40,544 nt of DNA, from positions 1-40,544 of the forward strand of contig NZ_JABWDV010000361.1 of the NCBI RefSeq assembly GCF_013362995.1. The letters run 5' to 3'. The notes beneath the pieces were generated by a model that worked only from the letters and a program-made list of their open reading frames with translations, made no database searches and had not been told where the DNA came from. This DNA is from Streptomyces sp. TRM64462. Its GTDB lineage: Bacteria > Actinomycetota > Actinomycetes > Streptomycetales > Streptomycetaceae. The position numbers were made by a program, and so were the translations under genes. How positions within the stretch are numbered: the stretch's first letter is position 1; the number at the start of each line of letters is the position of its first letter. Shown here in pieces: positions 23,656 through 31,247 of the stretch.

Positions 23656-24219
23656 ATGGGGCACACGCGGAGCGGCGCGCGGCAGCACGGGTGGCGGGAG
23701 GACGGCCACGCGGGCGGTGGCGGTGGCGGGGGCCGTGGCGAGGGCCGTGGCGGGGTGCGGGAGCTGGCCTCCCGGTACGCCCTGCTGCCGCTGCGGGTGT
23801 TCCTCGGTGTGACGTTCGTGTACGCGGGCCTCGACAAGCTCACGGACGAGCGGTTCATGGCCGCGACCGGCACCGGGTCCGTCGGGGAGCTGATGCGGGC
23901 CGTACGGGACACGTCCGCCGTGCCCTGGCTGGTCGACCTGGCGCTGAAGAACCCGGCAGGGTTCGGGTACGCCATCGCCTTCGGGGAGCTCGCCGTCGGG
24001 CTCGGCACGCTCGCGGGCCTGCTCGCGCGGGTCGCCGCGGCCGGGGGCGCGGCCATCTCGCTGAGCCTGTGGCTGACCGTCAGCTGGCAGGCCGACCCGT
24101 ACTACCTCGGCAACGACCTCGCCTACCTGATGGCGTGGTTGCCGCTCGTGCTCGCCGGGGCGCCGATGCTCTCCGTGGACGCGCTGCTCGCGGAGCGGCG
24201 GCGACGGCGTACCCGGTAG
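23656..24219 (+). CDS. DoxX-like integral membrane protein
   Basis: A 187-residue membrane protein. I start it at ATG 23656 because GAGG (23644-23647) is 8 nt upstream; an open extension to 23557 lacks a ribosome site. After a Gly/Arg-rich cytosolic N terminus come four hydrophobic segments: LLPLRVFLGVTFVYAGLDKL (first DoxX helix, with the typical F.YAG.DKL), a segment around PAGFGYAIAFGELAVGLGTLAG, RVAAAGGAAISLSLWLTVSW, and LAYLMAWLPLVLAGAPMLSV. The gene ends in Arg-rich RRRRRTR. DoxX/TQO-like proteins are linked to redox complexes and thiol stress in other actinobacteria; no partner is adjacent here. Its 3' end overlaps the convergent gene at 24123 by 97 bp. Confidence 0.85.
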   Translation: MGHTRSGARQHGWREDGHAGGGGGGGRGEGRGGVRELASRYALLPLRVFLGVTFVYAGLDKLTDERFMAATGTGSVGELMRAVRDTSAVPWLVDLALKNPAGFGYAIAFGELAVGLGTLAGLLARVAAAGGAAISLSLWLTVSWQADPYYLGNDLAYLMAWLPLVLAGAPMLSVDALLAERRRRRTR

Positions 24220-24395
24220 CGGTACGTGATCCACGTGGCGGTCGCGGCCAGCCACAGGCCGCCGAAGAGGAGCGGGAACACCACGTACCAGGCGGCGTCC
24301 CACGCGCCGGCCGCGTCGCCCGCGTACACGGCGGCGACCGCCAGGCCCGTGGCGCCCGCGAGCAGCCGGCCCGGGCGGAACTCATGACGCGGCAC
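24123..24395 (-). CDS. Small two-helix membrane protein
   Basis: A 90-residue protein with two hydrophobic segments (LLAGATGLAVAAVYAGDAAGAW and AAWYVVFPLLFGGLWLAATATWI) and a strongly basic RYRVRRRRR loop that should stay in the cytosol. Start GTG 24395 lies 14 bp inside the end of the PspC gene, so the two are translationally linked. An ATGA overlap at 24385 opens a competing frame, but that frame lacks hydrophobic helices and is less credible. The 3' end overlaps doxX convergently by 97 bp. No family recognised; probably an accessory of the PspC protein. Confidence 0.65.
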   Translation of the reverse strand: MPRHEFRPGRLLAGATGLAVAAVYAGDAAGAWDAAWYVVFPLLFGGLWLAATATWITYRYRVRRRRRSASSASTESIGAPASTSGNHAIR

Positions 24396-25761
24396 GGGTC
24401 ACCTCCACCATGCCGAAGCCGACCTCCAGGTCCAGGTTCAGGGTGCCGCCCGGGGTGACGCCCGCGGGCGGTGCGAGGGTGCGGGTCACGTCCTGGTCCG
24501 GGCCGCCCTGCGGGGGGCCGCCCGGCAGCCGTACCTCGCCGAGGCCCGCCGCCGCGTGCACCGTCACGGTCACGTTCCGCGGGACGACGACCTCCAGGCG
24601 GCCCGCGCCCAGCTCGGCCGAGGTGCGGGCCGTGCCGCCGGACGGGACGGCCACGGCCGACAGGTCCAGGGTCGCGTCGCCGTTGCCCAGGTCGTAGTGG
24701 GGCCGGACCGCGGTGATGGACGCGGGCCTGACCTCCGTCTGCGCCCAGTCCGTCCTGATCTCACGCGGGATGACCGACGCGGCCGCCAGGAGCAGCGCCG
24801 TCACGACCGTCATGAAGATCGTGCCGAAGCCGGTCCTGCCGAGGAACGCGCTGACCACCAGGCCCAGCCCGAACACGGCGAGCGCGCAGGCCAGGCCGAT
24901 CTGCAGGCTCGTACCGAGCGGCTGGGCGGCCCAGGAGGCCGAGGTGCCGATGCCGCCGGCGAGCAGGGCGAGGAGGAGGACCAGGCCGCCGATGGAGCGC
25001 GGGCCGCGCGGCTGCGGGGGCGGGACGGAGGTGGGGCCGGTGCCGGTCCCGCTGCTGGTGCCGGTGCCGGTGCCGGTGGCCCAAGGGTCCCGGTCCCGGT
25101 CGTGGCCTGCCCGCTGCGGCGGCTCGGCCACGACCGTGTCGGGCGGGCCCCACAGGTAGCCGACCGGTACGGGGCCGGTGGAGCCGTCCTTGACGATCGG
25201 GTCCCGCCACCAGGACGGGGCGTCCGGCGGGGGCGGCGCCTGGGTCTCCGGCGGTGCCTCCGCCGCGGCGTGCGCGGCGCCCGCGCCAGGCGCCGGCTCC
25301 TGGCCGGGGGCGCCGGTCTGGCGGCGGCGCTGCGACCAGACGGCGGCGCCGGTGACGGCGCACGCCACGAGGATGGCGAAGCCGATGGTGTCGCCGTTGG
25401 CGCCGGCCATCGTCAGGAACAGTCCGCAGCCGACGAGGGCCATCAGGACCGCCGTGAGCGACGCGCCGTCCACGCGGCCGGACAGCAGGCGGCGGCCCTC
25501 GTTCTCGTCCTCGCCCTCGGCGGGGATCAGGAGCCAGGCGAAGCCGTAGAAGATCAGGCCCAGGCCGCCGGCGACGCTCAGCACGCCCGTCACGACGCGG
25601 AACACCACCGGGTCGAGGTCGAAGTGCCGGCCGAGGCCGCCGCACACGCCTGCCACCACGCGCTGGCGCGGGGTGCGGCGCAGCGGGCCCGGGGCCGTGG
25701 GGGCGTCGTCCTGTGCGCCGGGCGCCTCGGGGGGTGGAGGGGTGGGCGTCGTGCTGCTCAT
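24382..25761 (-). CDS. PspC-domain membrane protein with LiaF-like C-terminal domain
   Basis: A 459-residue envelope-stress protein. ATG 25761 opens MSSTTPTPPPPEAPG; the longer upstream frame has no ribosome site. The PspC domain follows at about 28-90 (LRRTPRQRVVAGVCGGLGRH...FYGFAWLLIP). Further helices (LTAVLMALVGCGLFLTMAG, GFAILVACAVTGAAVW) come next, then a long Pro/Gly/Thr-rich cytosolic linker with a WWRDP motif, and three more helices (GGLVLLLALLAGGIGTSA and following). It ends in an extracytoplasmic beta-rich domain (LGAGRLEVVVPRNVTVTVHAAAGLGEV...DLEVGFGMVEV) like that of LiaF. LiaF proteins hold a LiaS kinase inactive until the cell wall is stressed; the divergent kinase/regulator pair at 26119 is the natural partner. 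CAGGG repeats lie upstream. Confidence 0.85.
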   Translation of the reverse strand: MSSTTPTPPPPEAPGAQDDAPTAPGPLRRTPRQRVVAGVCGGLGRHFDLDPVVFRVVTGVLSVAGGLGLIFYGFAWLLIPAEGEDENEGRRLLSGRVDGASLTAVLMALVGCGLFLTMAGANGDTIGFAILVACAVTGAAVWSQRRRQTGAPGQEPAPGAGAAHAAAEAPPETQAPPPPDAPSWWRDPIVKDGSTGPVPVGYLWGPPDTVVAEPPQRAGHDRDRDPWATGTGTGTSSGTGTGPTSVPPPQPRGPRSIGGLVLLLALLAGGIGTSASWAAQPLGTSLQIGLACALAVFGLGLVVSAFLGRTGFGTIFMTVVTALLLAAASVIPREIRTDWAQTEVRPASITAVRPHYDLGNGDATLDLSAVAVPSGGTARTSAELGAGRLEVVVPRNVTVTVHAAAGLGEVRLPGGPPQGGPDQDVTRTLAPPAGVTPGGTLNLDLEVGFGMVEVTRAAS

Positions 25762-25806
25762 ACGACCATGGTGACCGGCGCCGTCGCTCGGCGGCACCCA
25801 CGGCGA

Positions 25807-25832
25807 CCCTGGCCGGACCCTGATATTCCCTG
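25807..25832 (-). promoter_or_regulatory. Three CAGGG boxes upstream of the PspC/LiaF-like gene
   Basis: CCCTG on the plus strand at 25807, 25818 and 25828 (CAGGG on the coding strand), spaced 11 and 10 bp, one helical turn apart, 46-71 bp upstream of the gene start. This is the geometry of a dimeric response-regulator site. Confidence 0.5.
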
Positions 25833-25921
25833 TACGGGGCGCGGGGGCGCGGGGGCGCGGGGGCACGGTGGGGCCGGCGTAGGTTCGGCGGATCTTTCCC
25901 CTATCCCGCCCCTTCCCGTAA

Positions 25922-26050
25922 CTGGGGGCTCCGCCCCCAGACCCCCTTATCGCTCCCCCAAGCTCTTCGAGCAGGGGGTACCCCCAGAACGGCGCTCGTC
26001 CTCAAACGCCGGACGGGCTCAAAACGAGCCCCTCCGGCGACTGAGGAGCG
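25922..26050. repeat. Streptomyces intergenic hairpin element
   Basis: Two structures in the 357-bp divergent gap: CTGGGGGC-tcc-GCCCCCAG (25922-25940), and a long imperfect hairpin with arms 25992-26020 and 26026-26050 around AAAAC. The arm text GTCCTCAAACGCCGGACGGGC is of a kind I recall in many Streptomyces intergenic regions, so this is probably a dispersed repeat that can also terminate transcription. The 25835-25868 stretch is a GCGCGGGG-type low-complexity run. Confidence 0.6.
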
Positions 26051-26056
26051 GGGATT

Positions 26057-26083
26057 CAGGGGCGGGGTCAGGGCTGGCCCTGA
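26057..26083 (+). promoter_or_regulatory. CAGGG boxes upstream of the PspC kinase gene
   Basis: CAGGG at 26057 and 26069 (12 bp apart) and the inverted CCCTG at 26078; 26068-26083 reads TCAGGG-ctgg-CCCTGA, an inverted repeat. The same core word occurs three times before the divergent PspC gene. Confidence 0.5.
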
Positions 26084-26118
26084 TGTTTCGGGGGGTGGGG
26101 CGTGTGACCATCGGGGGT

Positions 26119-27438
26119 ATGCCAGCCGCCGCCGCCCGTGTCACCGAGACGATCGACGAGCCGCCCGTGCGCAAGCTCTACCGCAGCGCCGACGGGCGGA
26201 TGCTCGGCGGTGTCGCGCGGGGGCTCGCCGGGCACCTGGGGCTGCCCGTCATCTGGGTGCGGCTGACGTTCCTCGGGCTGTTCCTCGCCCACGGGCCGCT
26301 CGGCATCCTCCTCTACGCCGCGTTCTGGATCGCCGTACCCCTCGGGGTCGGCGGCCGGTCCCACGAGCGCGGCACCCTGTTCGAGACCACGCCCGACGGG
26401 CGCCGCAGGCTGCGCAAGCCCGACAAGGGGCAGGTCGTCGCGCTGATCGCGCTGATGGCCGGGGTCTCCGTCTTCGTGAGCAGTATTGATCTTGGCGGCA
26501 CCGCCGGCCGGTACGTGTGGCCCACGCTGCTCGTCGGTGTCGGCGTCGTCCTCGTGTGGCGGCAGGTGGACAACGCGCAGCGCGCCCGCTGGACCGAGTC
26601 CGGGCGCCGCAAGCGGCTGTTCCAGCTCGCGCGCGGCCTCGCCGGGGTCGCGCTCGTCGGCATGGGCCTGACCGTGTTCATGGTGGTGCGCGGCTCCGTC
26701 GCCCAGCTCGGGACCGCGCTGACCGCCGCCATCGCCGTGCTCGCCGGCATGGCGCTGCTCGCCGGCCCCTGGCTCGTACGGATGTCGCAGGACCTGTCGG
26801 AGGAGCGGACCATGCGCATCCGCGCCCAGGAGCGAGCCGAGGTCGCCGCGCACGTCCACGACTCCGTACTGCACACCCTCACGCTGATCCAGCGGAACGC
26901 CGGCGACGCCGCCGAGGTCCGCCGGCTCGCCCGCGCCCAGGAGCGGGAGCTGCGCAACTGGCTCTACAAGCCCGAAGGGACGGGTAAGGAGGAGGACGAG
27001 GAGCCCGCCACCCTCGGCGACGCCGTCCGCAAGGCCGCCGCCGAGGTCGAGGACAAGCACGGCGTGCCGCTGGAGGTCGTGGTCGTCGGCGACTGCCCGC
27101 TCGACGAGCGCCTGGCCGCGCAGATGCAGGCCGCGCGTGAGGCGATGGTCAACGCCGCCAAGTACGGTGGCGGGGGCGGCCCGGTCCAGGTGTACGCGGA
27201 GGTGGAGGTCCGTACGGTGTTCGTCTCCGTACGGGACCGCGGGCCGGGCTTCGACCTCGACGCCGTACCCGCCGACCGGATGGGCGTACGAGAATCGATC
27301 ATCGGCCGGATGCGGCGCCACGGCGGCACGGCGCGCGTGCGGTCGGTGCCGGGCGACGGCACCGAGGTGGAGCTGGAGATGGAGCGCCAGATGGAGCGCG
27401 AGATGGAGCGGGAGAGGGCGGAGGAGACGGACGGATGA
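26119..27438 (+). CDS. Sensor histidine kinase with N-terminal PspC domain (LiaS-like)
   Basis: Membrane histidine kinase of 439 residues. ATG 26119 begins MPAAAARVTETIDEPPV; in-frame GTG 26104 is an alternative, and neither has a strong ribosome site. A PspC domain (LYRSADGRMLGGVARGLAGHLGLPVIWVRL) contributes the first helices, followed by further membrane segments (QVVALIALMAGVSVFVSSI; YVWPTLLVGVGVVLVW; a pair near residues 180-230). The dimerisation helix has phospho-acceptor His247 in AAHVHDSVLHTLTLIQ, the HisKA_3 type. The ATPase domain shows the N-box EAMVNAAKYG and the G-box DRGPGFDLDAVPADRMGVRESIIGRM. The C terminus is a Glu/Arg/Met repeat (MEREMERERAEE). The stop overlaps the response regulator start by 4 bp (ATGA). 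It is expected to respond to envelope or cell-wall damage. Confidence 0.92.
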   Translation: MPAAAARVTETIDEPPVRKLYRSADGRMLGGVARGLAGHLGLPVIWVRLTFLGLFLAHGPLGILLYAAFWIAVPLGVGGRSHERGTLFETTPDGRRRLRKPDKGQVVALIALMAGVSVFVSSIDLGGTAGRYVWPTLLVGVGVVLVWRQVDNAQRARWTESGRRKRLFQLARGLAGVALVGMGLTVFMVVRGSVAQLGTALTAAIAVLAGMALLAGPWLVRMSQDLSEERTMRIRAQERAEVAAHVHDSVLHTLTLIQRNAGDAAEVRRLARAQERELRNWLYKPEGTGKEEDEEPATLGDAVRKAAAEVEDKHGVPLEVVVVGDCPLDERLAAQMQAAREAMVNAAKYGGGGGPVQVYAEVEVRTVFVSVRDRGPGFDLDAVPADRMGVRESIIGRMRRHGGTARVRSVPGDGTEVELEMERQMEREMERERAEETDG

Positions 27439-28133
27439 CCAGCGAGGGCACGACCGAACAGCAGGCCGCGGAGCGCCGGGTGCGGGTGGTGCTGGTCGAC
27501 GACCACCGGATGTTCCGCACCGGCGTGCAGGCCGAGATCGGGCGTACGGAGGAGACCGGCGTGGAGGTCGTCGGCGAGGCAGCCGACGTCGACCAGGCGG
27601 TCACCGTCATCACCGCGACCCGCCCCGAGGTGGTGCTCCTCGACGTGCACCTGCCGGGCGGCGGCGGTGTCGAGGTGCTGCGCCGCTGCGCGCCGCTGAT
27701 GGCGGCGGCCGAGAACCCGGTGCGGTTCCTTGCGCTGTCCGTGTCGGACGCGGCGGAGGACGTGATCGGTGTCATCCGGGGCGGCGCGCGCGGCTACGTC
27801 ACAAAGACGATCACGGGCGCCGATCTGGTGGACTCGGTCTTCCGGGTGCAGGAGGGCGACGCCGTGTTCTCGCCGCGCCTCGCCGGGTTCGTGCTGGACG
27901 CGTTCGCGTCGACGGACGCGCCGCCGGTCGACGAGGACCTGGACCGGCTCACGCAGCGGGAGCGCGAGGTGCTGCGGCTGATCGCGCGGGGATACGCGTA
28001 CAAGGAGATCGCGAAGCAGCTTTTCATCTCCGTCAAGACGGTGGAGTCGCATGTGTCGGCGGTGCTGCGGAAGCTTCAGCTCTCGAACCGGCACGAGCTG
28101 ACCCGCTGGGCGACGGCCCGCCGCCTGGTCTGA
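27435..28133 (+). CDS. LuxR/NarL-family response regulator (LiaR-like)
   Basis: DNA-binding response regulator of 232 residues, start ATG 27435 overlapping the kinase stop. The receiver domain is intact: acidic pair in VVLVDDHRMFRTG, phospho-acceptor Asp70 in EVVLLDVHLPGGGG, the conserved Ser of LALSVSD, and Lys in GYVTKTI. The LuxR-type HTH is at the C terminus (LTQREREVLRLIARGYAYKEIAKQLFISVKTVESHVSAVLRKLQ). The gene pair probably controls itself and the divergent PspC/LiaF-like gene through the CAGGG boxes. There is no terminator directly after the gene. Confidence 0.95.
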   Translation: MTSEGTTEQQAAERRVRVVLVDDHRMFRTGVQAEIGRTEETGVEVVGEAADVDQAVTVITATRPEVVLLDVHLPGGGGVEVLRRCAPLMAAAENPVRFLALSVSDAAEDVIGVIRGGARGYVTKTITGADLVDSVFRVQEGDAVFSPRLAGFVLDAFASTDAPPVDEDLDRLTQREREVLRLIARGYAYKEIAKQLFISVKTVESHVSAVLRKLQLSNRHELTRWATARRLV

Positions 28134-28237
28134 CAGCGGATCTCCTCGCGGAAGCCGTGTTCATTTAAGGCTCAACCGGTACATCGATACACAGGCGTGA
28201 CAACCCGTACGCCCCGCAGGCCCTCCTACAGTCCGTG

Positions 28238-29452
28238 ATGAGCCTGACGGGTACTCCCTTCTTCGTGACGGCGATCGTGCTCGCCGTGATCGCGGTCGCG
28301 CTCCCCTTCGTGCTGTGGTCCCGGCTGCGCGGCCCGGCGGTGGTCCGCGGCCTGGCCCGGCTCGGCATGGTGGGCTTCGCGCAGATCACGGCGATGCTCG
28401 TGGTGTTCGTCGCCGTGAACAACACCAACGGCCTGTACAGCGGCTGGGACGACCTGCTGGGCGTGGAGGACCACGTCGACTCGGCGCTCGACCTGGGCCC
28501 CGACGGGCTGGGCGGCCGGCGGATCGCGGACCTGCCGAAGACGAAGGTGACGTTCACGCCGGCCGACGCGGGCCCCGGGTCGGGTACGGGGTCGGGGGCG
28601 GGCGCCGGCGTCCGGAAGGCGCGGTTCACCGGCCAGGTGTCGGGCGTGACGGCGGACGTGTACGTGTGGCTGCCGCCGCAGTACGACGACCCCGCGTACC
28701 GGGACCGGAAGTTCCCGGTCGTCGAACTGTTCTCGGGGTACCCGGGCACGCCGGGCTCGTGGTTCGGCGGGCTGCGGGTGGCCGAGCAGCTCGAACCGCT
28801 GATGCGGGAGGGCAAGGTGGCGCCGTTCATCCTGGTGTCGCCGCGTACGAAGTTGCTCGGCGACCGGGACGCGGGCTGCGCGAATGTGCCGGGCGTGGTG
28901 AACGCCGAGTCGTGGGTGAGCGTCGACGTACGGAAGATGGTCATCGACAACTTCCGTGCCGTGGAGGGCCCCGAGGGGTGGACGACGGCCGGATTCTCGG
29001 CGGGCGGCCACTGCGCGGCGAAGGTGGCGCTGGCGCACCCGGACCGGTACCGGTACGGCGTGAGCATGTCGGGCTACAACGACCCGGCCGCCGAACGCGA
29101 CGCGATCACGGGCCAGGACGCCCGGCTGCGGGAGGCCAACAACCCCCTGAACATCCTCCGCACGGCCCCGTCCCCGCCGCGCGTGACGCTCCTCTTCACG
29201 GGCGAGGGCGACGACGGCTACCAGCAGGGCGTCGACATCCGGCGGTCGGCCAAGGCCCCCACCCGCGTCGAGGTCCGTCACGTGACGGGCGGCCACCGCA
29301 CGACGACGTGGAGCCGTGAAGTCCCGGCGGTGTTCCTGTGGCTGACCCGCCAGATGGAGGCGGGCGGCGCGGTTGGCGGGGCCGGTGGTGCGGGCGGGGC
29401 CGGTGGTGCGGGCGCTGTCGGAGGTGCGGGCGGGGCTGCGCTCGGGCGCTAG
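28238..29452 (+). CDS. Membrane-anchored alpha/beta-hydrolase esterase (esterase D / antigen 85 fold)
   Basis: A 404-residue protein from ATG 28238 (GTG 28235 directly before it is possible). A TACAGT box at 28227-28232 lies 5 nt upstream and no Shine-Dalgarno is seen, so the transcript may be leaderless. Two N-terminal membrane helices (PFFVTAIVLAVIAVALPFVLW; MVGFAQITAMLVVFVAVNN) are followed by an extracytoplasmic hydrolase domain. The nucleophile is Ser254 in TAGFSAGGHCA, the likely acid lies in FTGEGDDGYQQG, and the likely His in VTGGHRTTTW; CAGQ-free loops resemble the PF00756 family, which includes esterase D and mycolyltransferases. Streptomyces makes no mycolic acids, so an ester hydrolase or acyltransferase for wall or lipid substrates is more likely. 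The C terminus is a Gly/Ala repeat (GGAGGAGG). Confidence 0.85.
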   Translation: MSLTGTPFFVTAIVLAVIAVALPFVLWSRLRGPAVVRGLARLGMVGFAQITAMLVVFVAVNNTNGLYSGWDDLLGVEDHVDSALDLGPDGLGGRRIADLPKTKVTFTPADAGPGSGTGSGAGAGVRKARFTGQVSGVTADVYVWLPPQYDDPAYRDRKFPVVELFSGYPGTPGSWFGGLRVAEQLEPLMREGKVAPFILVSPRTKLLGDRDAGCANVPGVVNAESWVSVDVRKMVIDNFRAVEGPEGWTTAGFSAGGHCAAKVALAHPDRYRYGVSMSGYNDPAAERDAITGQDARLREANNPLNILRTAPSPPRVTLLFTGEGDDGYQQGVDIRRSAKAPTRVEVRHVTGGHRTTTWSREVPAVFLWLTRQMEAGGAVGGAGGAGGAGGAGAVGGAGGAALGR

Positions 29453-29502
29453 CGGGGGCGTACACCGGCGTTGTCCCGGGGCATCCCGGGGGCATCCGGG
29501 CG

Positions 29503-30600
29503 TCAGGCGATGCGGGTGGCGCCGGCCCAGGGCATCTCCGTGATCGGGGCGATGCGGACAGTGGAGCCGGTGCGGGGTGCGTGGATCATCTTGCCGTCGC
29601 CGATGTAGATGCCGACGTGGCTGATACCGGAGTAGAAGAAGACCAGGTCGCCCGGGGCGAGCTGGGACCGTGCGACGCGCTGCCCGGCGTTGATCTGGGT
29701 GTACGTGGTGCGGGGCAGGGACACGCCCGCCGCGCGCCACGCCGCCTGCGTCAGGCCCGAGCAGTCGAAGGACGACGGGCCCGTGGCGCCCCACTGGTAC
29801 GGCTTGCCGATCGCCCCGTACGCGAACGCCACCGCCTTCGCGGCACGTCCCGTGGGCGCCTGGACGGCGGCGGGGCCCGGCGCGGCCGCCGGGGCGGTGC
29901 GCGCGGCGGACGGCGACGTGGACGTCCGGGCGGTGCGGTCGGCGCGGCCGGTGCCGTGGGTGTGCGGGGCCTCCGCGTACGCCGCGCGCTCGGCGGCCGT
30001 GAGGCGGGCGAGCAGTTTCCGCGCCTCCGCCAGGCGCTGCTGGACCGTGGCCTTCTGGCGGTTCAGCTCGGTCTGCTGGGCCTTGAGCTCGCCGGCGTGC
30101 CCCTCCGCCTCCTTCCGCAGCCGGTCGATCTCGACCATCTGGCCCCGGATCGCGGAGATGGTGTCCGCCTGCCGCTCCCCGGCGCGGTCGGCGAGCGCGA
30201 CGCCGCGCAGGTACTCCTCGGGGTCGGACGAGAACGCGAGCTGGAGGGCCGGGTCGAGCCCCCCGTTCCGGTACTGCGCGGCGGCCGTCGCGCCGAGGGC
30301 GTTGCGGGTGGTGTTGAGGCGCTCGGTGCGGCGGGCGGCCTCGTCGCGCAGGGCGTCGAGCCGGGTCCGCGCCCTGTCGGCCTTCTCCTTGGCGCCGTTG
30401 TACTTCTCGGTGGCGATCTCCGCCTCATGGTGCAGCCGGTCGACCTTGGCCTTGACCTGGGCGGTCGTGAGCCGGGGCTCGGCGTGGCCGATGCCGTCGA
30501 ACGCGGTGGCGGTCGCCGCCCCGGCGAGCGCGAGTGTGGCGGCGGTGCGCCCGGCGGATCCACTCAACGGGCGCTGCCTGGGCTTTCGGTGCGCTGCCAC
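29503..30600 (-). CDS. Secreted NlpC/P60 peptidoglycan endopeptidase
   Basis: A 365-residue RipA-like wall hydrolase. I choose GTG 30600 because the product then begins VAAHRKPRQR, matching MASHRKPRSR of the paralogue at 31245-32450; GTG 30612 is too close to its AAGGGA. A signal peptide (TAATLALAGAATATAFDGIGHA) is followed by a long coiled coil (about 45-210, typical of an autoinhibitory or partner-binding stalk), a Pro/Ala linker, and the NlpC/P60 domain: GKPYQWGATGPSSFDCSGLTQ with nucleophile Cys280, His328 in ISHVGIYIG and a third polar residue His340 in MIHAPR. It cleaves within the peptide stem of peptidoglycan, probably between D-Glu and the diamino acid. Unlike its paralogue, its leader carries no recognisable riboswitch, only a 9-bp hairpin (30644-30672) and a TAGCGT -10 box (30682-30687). 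Confidence 0.92.
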   Translation of the reverse strand: MAAHRKPRQRPLSGSAGRTAATLALAGAATATAFDGIGHAEPRLTTAQVKAKVDRLHHEAEIATEKYNGAKEKADRARTRLDALRDEAARRTERLNTTRNALGATAAAQYRNGGLDPALQLAFSSDPEEYLRGVALADRAGERQADTISAIRGQMVEIDRLRKEAEGHAGELKAQQTELNRQKATVQQRLAEARKLLARLTAAERAAYAEAPHTHGTGRADRTARTSTSPSAARTAPAAAPGPAAVQAPTGRAAKAVAFAYGAIGKPYQWGATGPSSFDCSGLTQAAWRAAGVSLPRTTYTQINAGQRVARSQLAPGDLVFFYSGISHVGIYIGDGKMIHAPRTGSTVRIAPITEMPWAGATRIA

Positions 30601-30643
30601 GAGGGCGGTCACATCCCTTCGCTGCTACGGGAGTTGTCGGCGG

Positions 30644-30687
30644 GGTGGCCGGCCGGTGGGGGACCGGCCACCTGGGGGAGGACGCTA
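30644..30687 (-). promoter_or_regulatory. Promoter and leader hairpin of the first NlpC/P60 gene
   Basis: The -10 box TAGCGT (30682-30687, minus strand) is the same hexamer as for the paralogue. The leader then forms GGTGGCCGG/CCGGCCACC (30644-30652 with 30664-30672). Confidence 0.45.
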
Positions 30688-30857
30688 GGCCCCGGTTTCG
30701 GGTCGGAGCGGCGCGGTGACCGTTATTGGCCGCAGGTGAAAGTTCGTACGCCGAAGCAGAGCGCTTCCGTACGGGTGGAATCATGCGTTCCGTGTCAGCC
30801 GTGACCGTTGCGGCGAAAGAGGCCGACCTCGCCGACGGCGAGTGGTATGGCCAGGAC

Positions 30858-30863
30858 TAGGCT
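30858..30863 (+). promoter_or_regulatory. -10 box of the small membrane protein gene
   Basis: TAGGCT (TANNNT) ends exactly 7 nt before ATG 30871, with CCGGCCC between and no ribosome site: leaderless. Confidence 0.45.
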
Positions 30864-30870
30864 CCGGCCC

Positions 30871-31224
30871 ATGGACGTCCTCATCAATGTCTTCGTCGCC
30901 CTGCACATCATCGGCATCGCCGCCCTCCTGGGCGGCTTCCTGACGCAGATGAAGGCCATGGGCGCGGGCACGGCCCGTATGGTTCCGGCCATGCTTCACG
31001 GCGCCCTCACCATGCTGGTGACCGGCGTGATCCTGGTCGGCCTGAACCAGGCCGACGGCGAGAGCGTCGACAACATCAAGATCGGCGTCAAGCTGGCCCT
31101 GCTGGTCGTGATCCTCGGCCTCGTCTACGTGAAGCGGGACGAGGAGCACGTCGACAAGGCCGCCTTCGGCGCGGTCGGCGCCCTCACCGCGGCGAACGTC
31201 TTCATCGCCACGCTCTGGACCTGA
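30871..31224 (+). CDS. Small integral membrane protein
   Basis: A 117-residue protein with four hydrophobic segments: VLINVFVALHIIGIAALLGGFLTQM, MVPAMLHGALTMLVTGVILVGL, IGVKLALLVVILGLVYV and AAFGAVGALTAANVFIATLW. A short acidic loop (NQADGESVDN) and a KRDEEHVDK loop separate them. I do not recognise a named family. It lies between two minus-strand NlpC/P60 genes. The start is ATG 30871, behind a leaderless-type -10; the longer frame to 30808 has no ribosome site. The stop TGA is embedded in a short tandem repeat shared with the convergent gene. Confidence 0.8.
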   Translation: MDVLINVFVALHIIGIAALLGGFLTQMKAMGAGTARMVPAMLHGALTMLVTGVILVGLNQADGESVDNIKIGVKLALLVVILGLVYVKRDEEHVDKAAFGAVGALTAANVFIATLWT

Positions 31225-31247
31225 CAGGCGTCACCTGACAGGCGTCA
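31222..31247. repeat. 12-bp tandem repeat spanning two convergent stop codons
   Basis: TGACAGGCGTCA occurs at 31222-31233 and 31236-31247. The first copy begins with the stop of the membrane protein gene and the second ends with the stop (TCA on plus) of the convergent NlpC/P60 gene. Each copy is itself a TGAC/GTCA palindrome. Confidence 0.75.

Noticed and set aside
24556..26118. Long plus-strand open frame extending upstream of the PspC kinase
   Set aside because: It is antisense to the PspC/LiaF-like gene and has an Arg/Gly/Ala shadow composition; the conserved kinase sequence begins only at 26119.
30600..30860. Second ydaO riboswitch upstream of the first NlpC/P60 gene
   Set aside because: None of the conserved blocks found at 32461-32590 is present; only a short hairpin is visible.
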